Below are positions 57,233 through 64,000 of a DNA stretch of 64,000 bases, one piece after another. Both the position numbers and the translations under genes were made by a program. How positions within the stretch are numbered: position 1 is the stretch's first letter; the number at the start of each line of letters is the position of its first letter. The notes under the pieces were generated by a model. The model did not search any database, was not told the DNA's origin, and worked only from the letters and a program-made list of their open reading frames with translations. Origin of the DNA: Candidatus Poseidoniaceae archaeon (GTDB lineage: Archaea > Thermoplasmatota > Poseidoniia > Poseidoniales > Poseidoniaceae); the NCBI GenBank assembly GCA_030747695.1, contig JASLKG010000001.1, positions 177,105-241,104 on the forward strand, given 5' to 3'.

Positions 57233-58000
57233 ATGAGTGATGAAGTAACTCCAATGGCACCAGGGCTAATTAAGGCATTTGCACCAGTAGAAGAGGAAGC
57301 GAACGAAGGAGGAAGACGTCGTCGCCGAACTTCTTCAGATGAAGCCATTTCAGCACTAAGATCTTGGACTCCTAAAACAAGGCTAGGCCGCGAAGTTATG
57401 GCTGGTCGAATTATTACATATGAGCATGCACTTGCTTCAGGATTGCCTATTAGAGAAGTGGAAATAGTAGACGCATTGATTCCTAATCTGGAAGATGAAG
57501 TAATCAAAGTTAATATGGTTCAGAGGATGACTGATTCAGGTCGTCGTGTAAGATTCAATGTAATGGCTTGCGTAGGCAACAAGGATGGCTATGTTGGCTT
57601 AGCAATGGCAAAAGGAAAAGAGGTATCTCAAACGATACGCAAGGCACTTGTCGCAGCAAAATTAAATCTTATTCAGGTACAGAGAGGAAATGGTTCTTGG
57701 GAATCTTCTGTAGGACCTGGTACTTCTGTACCCTTCAAAGTTACAGGACAAGCAGGTTCGACAAGAGTTACTTTGATGCCTGCTCCTTCAGGTAAGGGCC
57801 TTGTTCTCGGAGAGACAGGAAAGCGTGTATTGAAATTAGCGGGTGTAACTGATGTCCTTTCACGAACAAAAGGACAAACTCGTACAACTATTAATTACGC
57901 AGCAGCAACCTTCAACGCGCTTGCAGAGATTAATCGAACTCGTGTTACTGAAGCACAACGTGCTGAGTTATTTATCCATAAAGGGAGGTTATTAGAATGA
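57233..58000 (+). CDS. rps5: Ribosomal protein uS5
   Basis: 255 residues with an N-terminal extension (~40 residues) rich in Glu and then Arg (EEEANEGGRRRRRTSSDEA). The uS5 core is RVRFNVMACVGNKDGYVGLA and LNLIQVQRGNGSWESSVGPG. It shapes the mRNA entry channel. The 3' end overlaps uL30 as ATGA. Confidence 0.96.
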   Translation: MSDEVTPMAPGLIKAFAPVEEEANEGGRRRRRTSSDEAISALRSWTPKTRLGREVMAGRIITYEHALASGLPIREVEIVDALIPNLEDEVIKVNMVQRMTDSGRRVRFNVMACVGNKDGYVGLAMAKGKEVSQTIRKALVAAKLNLIQVQRGNGSWESSVGPGTSVPFKVTGQAGSTRVTLMPAPSGKGLVLGETGKRVLKLAGVTDVLSRTKGQTRTTINYAAATFNALAEINRTRVTEAQRAELFIHKGRLLE

Positions 58001-58467
58001 GTATTATTGTAGTACGTGCACGTTCAGATGTAAAGGTCGAGAGATCAATTCGTGAAACTATGGGCATGTTGAATTTAACAAAGGTAAACCATGCTGTAAT
58101 AATACCTGAAAATCCCCAATACAAAGGGATGCTTCAGAAAGCTAAGGATTACATCACATGGGGAAATGCTGATGCAGACTTGGTTGAAAAGATGATTAGT
58201 GAAAGAGGTCGTCTAGTTGGTGACAAACCTGTAACTGATTCAGATGTTAAATCTTCCACAGATTTTGGTTCAATTAAAGAATTCGCAACAGCTATTGCTT
58301 CAGGAGATGCAACTGTGAAAGATATGCCTGAGATGAAGCGAGTTTTCCGTCTTCACCCACCACGTGGCCCTAAGGGCTGGGGTGGTCTAAAGCGCACTTA
58401 TGTCATAGGTGGCGCTCTTGGTCCTAGGGGAGAGGACATTACTGCTCTTGTTGAGCGTATGATTTGA
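57997..58467 (+). CDS. rpl30: Ribosomal protein uL30
   Basis: 156 residues, long archaeal form: RSDVKVERSIRETMGMLNLT, NHAVIIPENPQYKGMLQKAK and the C-terminal RVFRLHPPRGPKGWGGLKRT. ATGA overlap with uS5. Confidence 0.96.
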   Translation: MSIIVVRARSDVKVERSIRETMGMLNLTKVNHAVIIPENPQYKGMLQKAKDYITWGNADADLVEKMISERGRLVGDKPVTDSDVKSSTDFGSIKEFATAIASGDATVKDMPEMKRVFRLHPPRGPKGWGGLKRTYVIGGALGPRGEDITALVERMI

Positions 58468-58476
58468 GGTGATATT

Positions 58477-58884
58477 ATGGGTAGAGCAAACAAATTCAGA
58501 GGCCGTTGTCGCACACATGGCCGGGGACATAAAGCCGGTCGTGGCGCAGGTAAGCGTGGAGGCCGTGGCAATGCGGGCATGAATAAACACCGCGTAATGA
58601 CTAGGATCAAGTATATGCCCAAGCATTGGGGTATGCATGGTTTCAATCGAGATCCATCACTTAGAACTGTATACGTTACTTGTAATGTCAGTGATCTTGA
58701 AGGAATGGCCGATGGTAAAGATTCAATTGATTTAACCGAAATGGGAATTGACAAATTACTTGGGTCAGGTAGGATCACTACTGCTCTTAATGTGACAGTT
58801 GAGGAATGGTCTGCCAAAGCTGCAGAAAAAATATCAGCAGCCGGCGGTTCTATAGAGGGCGATGAAGAGGAAGAATGGGAGTAA
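58477..58884 (+). CDS. rpl15: Ribosomal protein uL15
   Basis: 135 residues: RANKFRGRCRTHGRGHKAGR, GAGKRGGRGNAGMNKHRVM and an acidic C-terminal end. TGAGGTGA junction with uL30. About 40 nt separate it from secY. Confidence 0.95.
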   Translation: MGRANKFRGRCRTHGRGHKAGRGAGKRGGRGNAGMNKHRVMTRIKYMPKHWGMHGFNRDPSLRTVYVTCNVSDLEGMADGKDSIDLTEMGIDKLLGSGRITTALNVTVEEWSAKAAEKISAAGGSIEGDEEEEWE

Positions 58885-58924
58885 CCATTAGTTATATTTT
58901 CAAAATAGGTATGGAGGTGAAAAA

Positions 58925-60886
58925 ATGGGCAAAAAACCAATTCCTTGGGCAGTTGCACTAACTGGTATACTATACTTCGGAATGTTATGGTATTGGCAAT
59001 ATGATGCATTTTCTGAAGCATTTGGATTAACTAGTGGAGTAGTTGATGCTGATGGAGTCGAAGGTGCCTGGGTTGGTATGATTACAGGTGTAATTTACAT
59101 GGCATACATGGTTGCTTGTTTTAGAATGGATCTACCTGAAGGATTGAAGAAAGTACCATTTATTGGACGTTATGGAAAGCTAATGGGTTGGCTAGTATTT
59201 GCAGCTTTCTCAACATGGTATGTGCGCCCAGAATCAATGGGTGGTTCCCATCAGGATTTGGTAGGCTTCTTTTTAGTTGGAATCCTCCTTCTAGGATTTG
59301 GAGCAGCAGCATCCCTAGTCTGTTTCATGTATGGCGGTGAAAAATCTAGTCGTTTGTATGCAGTGCACCGATTCGTAGATACTTATCCTACAATTACTAA
59401 ACCAGAAGGACACGTTCGATTCAATGAGAAATTATGGACTACAACACTGGTCTTGATTATCTATTTTGCAATGACGAATGTAATGCTATGGGGTCTATCC
59501 GGAACAGCTCTTGATTTGTTCAGTGGTTTCAGATCAATTATGGCAGGTGCATCTGGAACAATCATGCACCTTGGAATTGGACCGATTGTTACTGGTTCGA
59601 TTATAATGCAATTATTCGCAGGTGCTAAAATTATCCGTTTAGATTTACAAGATACGGAGGATAAGGCAATGTATCAAGGTGTCCAGAAACTTCTCGTATT
59701 GTTGATGATACCTATAGAATCCATACCTCAAACATATGGTTTCTTAGATCCTACTCAATCATTAATCTCCAATTATGGAATGGGCTGGGCTAACTTTGTA
59801 ATTGTCGCCCAACTCTTTGCAGGGTCATATCTTGTATTCTTATTGGATGAACTTGTCAGCAAATGGGGTATAGGTTCTGGTATTTCTTTATTCATTGCTG
59901 CAGGTGTAGCTCAATCGACATTTGTAGGAACCTTATCTCCTATGCCAGCGAATTCAGCAATGGAATATTCATTGCAAAACCCACCTTCAGGAACGCTGCC
60001 AATGATATTTTACATGTTTAGGGAGGCTGGTAATGGCGAAATGATATCGCAGAATGGATTTGAAACGATTCTGTTGACGCATGTAAATCCTGTTGCAGCA
60101 CTTCTTTCTTCAGTGATTGTATTCCTTGTTGTAGCATATGCTGAATCAAGCAAATTGGAATTGCCATTGACTCATGGCAAGGTTAGAGGGCACAGAGGAA
60201 AATATCCTATTAGGCTAGTTTATGCATCTAACATTCCGGTAATTTTGATGGCCGCATTACTTGCAAATATCAACATGTTCACACTCCTATTCTGGAATCA
60301 TCCAACGCTCCAGAAAACACCAATATTAGGTAAGGATGGATGGAATAGTATGTCGGAATATATTGGTACGTATGAAGTAGGTTCCTCCACAGCTAGTGGA
60401 GGATTTGCATGGTACTCTTCAATGGTGAATGGTGTTAATGATTGGCTAATTCCAATTTTGGATCAAGAACCTGATTTGTATGGCCATACCTTATGGCAAA
60501 TTGGAGGGCACGTTCTCTGTTATGTTACTTTGATGACTATAGGGTCCATGGTTTTCGCAAAGTTCTGGATTGATACAACAAATATGGGTGCAAAAGATGT
60601 TGCTAAGAACATAGAACGCACAGGTATGCAAATACCAGGTTTCCGTAAGAACCCAGTGGTTTTGGAACGGATCTTAGAACGATATATCCCTCCAGTGACT
60701 TACTTCTCTGGTGCATTCGTAGGTTTGCTAGCAGCTGGTGCAGATTTACTCGGAACAGTAGGTAATGCCACTGGAACAGGTCTCTTGCTAGCTGTTGGTA
60801 TAATATTACGTACTTATGAGCAAATACAGAAAGAACAAGCAATGGAAATGCACCCAATGTTAAGACAATTCTTTGGTGCCGAGTGA
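58925..60886 (+). CDS. secY: Protein translocase SecY with extra N-terminal membrane domain
   Basis: 653 residues, against ~430-490 for typical archaeal SecY. The canonical protein begins near residue 165-175 (HVRFNEKLWTTTLVLIIYFA), with plug region SGFRSIMAGASGTIMHLGIG and SGISLFIAAGVAQSTFVGTL. Ahead of it are about four hydrophobic helices (AVALTGILYFGMLWYWQY, WVGMITGVIYMAYMVACF, LMGWLVFAAFSTWYV, GFFLVGILLLGFGAAASLV). A strong Shine-Dalgarno (GGAGGTGA) supports the 58925 start, so the extension is translated. It is last in the ribosomal operon, as usual, but adk is not behind it. The extra domain may recruit a partner. Confidence 0.95.
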   Translation: MGKKPIPWAVALTGILYFGMLWYWQYDAFSEAFGLTSGVVDADGVEGAWVGMITGVIYMAYMVACFRMDLPEGLKKVPFIGRYGKLMGWLVFAAFSTWYVRPESMGGSHQDLVGFFLVGILLLGFGAAASLVCFMYGGEKSSRLYAVHRFVDTYPTITKPEGHVRFNEKLWTTTLVLIIYFAMTNVMLWGLSGTALDLFSGFRSIMAGASGTIMHLGIGPIVTGSIIMQLFAGAKIIRLDLQDTEDKAMYQGVQKLLVLLMIPIESIPQTYGFLDPTQSLISNYGMGWANFVIVAQLFAGSYLVFLLDELVSKWGIGSGISLFIAAGVAQSTFVGTLSPMPANSAMEYSLQNPPSGTLPMIFYMFREAGNGEMISQNGFETILLTHVNPVAALLSSVIVFLVVAYAESSKLELPLTHGKVRGHRGKYPIRLVYASNIPVILMAALLANINMFTLLFWNHPTLQKTPILGKDGWNSMSEYIGTYEVGSSTASGGFAWYSSMVNGVNDWLIPILDQEPDLYGHTLWQIGGHVLCYVTLMTIGSMVFAKFWIDTTNMGAKDVAKNIERTGMQIPGFRKNPVVLERILERYIPPVTYFSGAFVGLLAAGADLLGTVGNATGTGLLLAVGIILRTYEQIQKEQAMEMHPMLRQFFGAE

Positions 60887-60960
60887 TAATATATTATCTC
60901 TTAATTAAGCGCTCTAATATGTGGCGCAGTACCTCGATTCTAACACTTGCTCAACAGTCA

Positions 60961-60992
60961 CCTTGATATACGGGGGGACGTTCGGCGAGTTG
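60961..60992 (+). promoter_or_regulatory. Shared 32-bp promoter element, copy 3 (16S rRNA)
   Basis: GATATACGGG at the left and TCGGCGAGTTG at the right match the eL41 and uL3-operon copies at 21 of 32 positions common to all three. It lies about 320 nt before the 16S 5' end. Confidence 0.7.
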
Positions 60993-61308
60993 CTTGCGTT
61001 GTAAGGGACGGCGTTGGCGGGTGAGTTTCTTAGGAAACGATGACTACCGCCATCTACCCTAACGCAATGCCGAAGCATACAGCGGCCCCGAGAAACCACA
61101 CCATCCCCATGGATTGTGCCCGCTCGAGGCCAGGTAGGTGATTAGTGTTCACGACACAATTTTGCAATAATTGTGTGCAAGAATAGAGCAAACTCTAGTG
61201 CAAAGTGAACCTGTCAATTCAAATATTTAGGTCAGCAAGTTATCAAAAAAACAACAGCGACAAGTAGCCAAAGGATCGAGACAAGAGAGATGCGAATCTA
61301 GCATCAAG
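60993..61308 (+). other. 16S rRNA leader with structured elements
   Basis: This is the larger part of a 422-nt stretch without a protein gene (60887-61308). TTGCGTT (60994-61000) pairs with AACGCAA (61061-61067). Inside, GGCGG (61016-61020) pairs with CCGCC (61047-61051) and GTTTC-TTAG-GAAAC is the apex. The GTGA and GATGA flanking that apex look like a K-turn. ACACAATT (61154-61161) and AATTGTGT (61169-61176) form a second hairpin. TCAAATATTTAGG near 61215 could be a second TATA. It may be a processed leader or a separate small RNA. Confidence 0.5.
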
Positions 61309-62777
<1,469 letters not shown>

Positions 62778-62787
62778 AGAAAAACCC

Positions 62788-62828
62788 GGAAGCGGGGGAC
62801 TTCGGTCCCCCGTTTCCACTTTTTTTTT
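62788..62828 (+). terminator. Strong hairpin-T9 terminator of 16S rRNA
   Basis: GGAAGCGGGGGAC (62788-62800), TTCG tetraloop, GTCCCCCGTTTCC (62805-62817): a 13-bp stem with one G-U pair, then nine T (62820-62828). It shows that the 16S transcript ends here. Confidence 0.85.
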
Positions 62829-62836
62829 CAAAAATT

Positions 62837-63409
62837 TCATTCGAGTAAGACTACCTTACTTCCTTCCATTTCTAGGCGAACAAGACTGTTGAGCGGCCAA
62901 TCTCCGTGTTTACGTACGAAATCCATTCCTGGTCCCTTTTCGAATACTATCCAGCAATCTTCTACAACTGCTCCAATTGAATCTATCGCTTTCAATACAG
63001 GTAGTAGGGTTCCTCCAGTTGATACAACATCATCAATTACGAATACTCTATCGCCATCTGATATGTCGTTAATGTAAATTGCACCCTTTGAATATCCAGT
63101 TGATTGATCTACTGGAGTTTCACCTGGTAATCCATATTCTCTCTTTCTACCAACCACTAATGGCTTACCTGATTTAAGACAAAGGGCTGCAGCCAATGGT
63201 ATACCCATGGCTTCAATTCCAAGAATAATGTCTACATTGTCCCAATTTACATTTTCATACACTAAATCTCTAGCAGCGGATAATAATTCAGCACTTTGGC
63301 TAGGAACTCCATCGGTCAGAGGGTGAATGAAATAAGGATATTTACCCTTCATTATAACTGGCGCTTCAATTACACTTTGTCTAAGAACCTCAACACGCGG
63401 GTCGACCAT
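62837..63409 (-). CDS. hpt: Archaeal HPRT-like purine phosphoribosyltransferase
   Basis: 190 residues. It matches archaeal hypoxanthine/guanine (APRT-fold) phosphoribosyltransferases: YFIHPLTDGVPSQSAELL, VGRKREYGLPGETPVDQSTG, and the PRPP-binding motif VFVIDDVVSTGGTLLPVL. It salvages a purine base with PRPP to the nucleotide. I set the start at the ATG at 63409 (MVDPRVEVLRQSVIEAPVIM). The frame stays open to 63490, but that stretch contains the terminator of the upstream permease gene. The permease in front supports a salvage role; adenine specificity remains possible. Confidence 0.85.
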   Translation of the reverse strand: MVDPRVEVLRQSVIEAPVIMKGKYPYFIHPLTDGVPSQSAELLSAARDLVYENVNWDNVDIILGIEAMGIPLAAALCLKSGKPLVVGRKREYGLPGETPVDQSTGYSKGAIYINDISDGDRVFVIDDVVSTGGTLLPVLKAIDSIGAVVEDCWIVFEKGPGMDFVRKHGDWPLNSLVRLEMEGSKVVLLE

Positions 63410-63449
63410 GAACAGCGTGTCCGCATCATGCACATCAATCTTCTGAAAG

Positions 63450-63488
63450 AAAAAAAGCAACGACAGAGGCCGAAGCCTCTGCCGTTGC
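63450..63488 (-). terminator. Hairpin-T7 terminator of the permease gene
   Basis: On the minus strand a 14-bp stem (63488-63475 with 63470-63457, one G-U) closed by a TTCG tetraloop is followed by seven T (complement of 63450-63456). It lies 51 nt after the permease stop and just before the HPRT gene, so the two are at least partly separate transcripts. Confidence 0.8.
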
Positions 63489-63538
63489 AATCTCTGTAAA
63501 ATACAGTTTCTTCAATATCTTGTATCAATAATTGCTAC

Positions 63539-64000
63539 TCAAATTAGTGGTAGTAAATATATCAAACAGAAGATGTCAATGACCCATACAGCCATTGGTA
63601 CTTCATCAGATTTACCTAATCCTGCCTTAATGATTGACCATGTCAAGAATCCCCATACTATTCCATTTGTGATAGAATAAGTTAGAGGTATCATCATCAT
63701 TGCCATGAAAGCTGGCAATGCATCTTCCATGTCTCCCCATTCGATATTTAGTATTGGTTTCATCATGAAAACACCTACTAGTACCAATACGGATGCAGTT
63801 GCAACTGCAGGCACCATTGTCAATAATGGACTTAGGAATAAGAACGGCAAGAATAGCGAACCTGCTACAACAGCAGTCATACCACTTCTTCCACCTTGTT
63901 CAACACCGGCAGCAGATTCAATGTATGTTGTTCCACTGCTAGAACCGAATAGTCCTGAAATTGTTGTAGAGATACCATCAACGATCAAACTTTCTTTGAT
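63539..64000 (-). CDS. Purine permease, NCS2/AzgA-like (C-terminal part)
   Basis: The frame is open to the right edge, so this is the C-terminal 153 codons of a longer gene. GLFGSSSGTTYIESAAGVEQ and GGRSGMTAVVAGSLFLPFLF match the AzgA-type hypoxanthine/guanine/adenine permeases, where TSxxESxxG lines the substrate site. Four to five membrane helices follow. Uptake of a purine base would feed the HPRT-like enzyme encoded next on the same strand. Confidence 0.88.
   Translation of the reverse strand: MKESLIVDGISTTISGLFGSSSGTTYIESAAGVEQGGRSGMTAVVAGSLFLPFLFLSPLLTMVPAVATASVLVLVGVFMMKPILNIEWGDMEDALPAFMAMMMIPLTYSITNGIVWGFLTWSIIKAGLGKSDEVPMAVWVIDIFCLIYLLPLI

Noticed and set aside
61130..61220. Sequence GTGCAAGAATAGAGCAAAC in the 16S leader, reminiscent of RNase P RNA
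   Set aside because: The universally conserved RNase P core elements are absent on either side, and the resemblance is short.
63410..63490. N-terminal extension of the HPRT-like gene up to 63490
   Set aside because: The extension contains the hairpin and T run of the permease terminator and has no similarity to the family; the ATG at 63409 fits.
62829..63538. 23S rRNA downstream of 16S
   Set aside because: The stretch is occupied by a terminator, an HPRT-like gene and another terminator; no 23S landmarks are present.

Overview
The window looks like part of a planktonic euryarchaeal genome of the Thermoplasmatota, most likely the Poseidoniia (Marine Group II). The evidence is an archaeal 16S rRNA gene that stands alone with its own terminator and no 23S behind it, the archaeal order of the large ribosomal-protein cluster (including aIF1, Rnp1, eS4, eL32 and eL19), a group II chaperonin, an intron-bearing tRNA-Trp, AT-rich DNA, and several very large secreted proteins rich in calcium-binding thrombospondin type 3 (TSP3) repeats. 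The lineage is inferred; it was not computed.

Layout. Positions 1-24.7 kb are dominated by a cell-surface and secreted programme. It holds the end of an SGNH/TSP3 protein, a 3,497-residue protein whose 42 RCC1-type repeats fall into six groups of seven, an SGNH/beta-propeller/TSP3 protein sharing the same membrane anchor and cytosolic tail, and a subtilase with P-domain, TSP3 and MopE-like repeats. A DEAD-box helicase, a SprT-like protease, tRNA-Arg(UCU), tRNA-Ala(GGC) and a ceramidase-like membrane protein lie between them. From 24.8 to 28.7 kb is a carotenoid operon (crtI, crtB, an ABC1/UbiB-type kinase) opposite an SRPBCC-SDR fusion. From 28.7 to 39.3 kb are eL41, tRNA-Trp, a second subtilase, an aminotransferase, several unknown membrane proteins and a large anchored surface protein.

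From 39.3 to 46.3 kb are the thermosome, a two-gene redox-like unit and a Hef-like helicase. The redox-like unit is the most unusual part of the window. The first protein fuses an intact ferredoxin and a flavodoxin to an SdhB-like region. The second is an HdrB/SdhE-like CCG protein. The SdhB-like region has lost all of its visible iron-sulfur cysteines and the HdrB-like protein most of them, although both folds remain clearly recognisable.

From 46.6 to 60.9 kb is one long ribosomal-protein operon of 24 genes followed by secY, which carries about four extra N-terminal membrane helices. Many junctions in the operon share a TGAGGTGA sequence in which the upstream stop codon runs into a Shine-Dalgarno sequence complementary to the 16S 3' end. 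From 60.9 to 62.8 kb are the 16S promoter, a structured leader, the 16S gene and a strong terminator. The right edge has a purine salvage pair: an archaeal HPRT-like phosphoribosyltransferase and a truncated purine permease.

One 32-bp promoter-like sequence, with 21 invariant positions and no gaps, stands upstream of eL41, of the ribosomal-protein operon and of the 16S gene. It looks like a shared control element for the translation apparatus. Genes are packed tightly, and convergent pairs often abut or share stop-codon bases.
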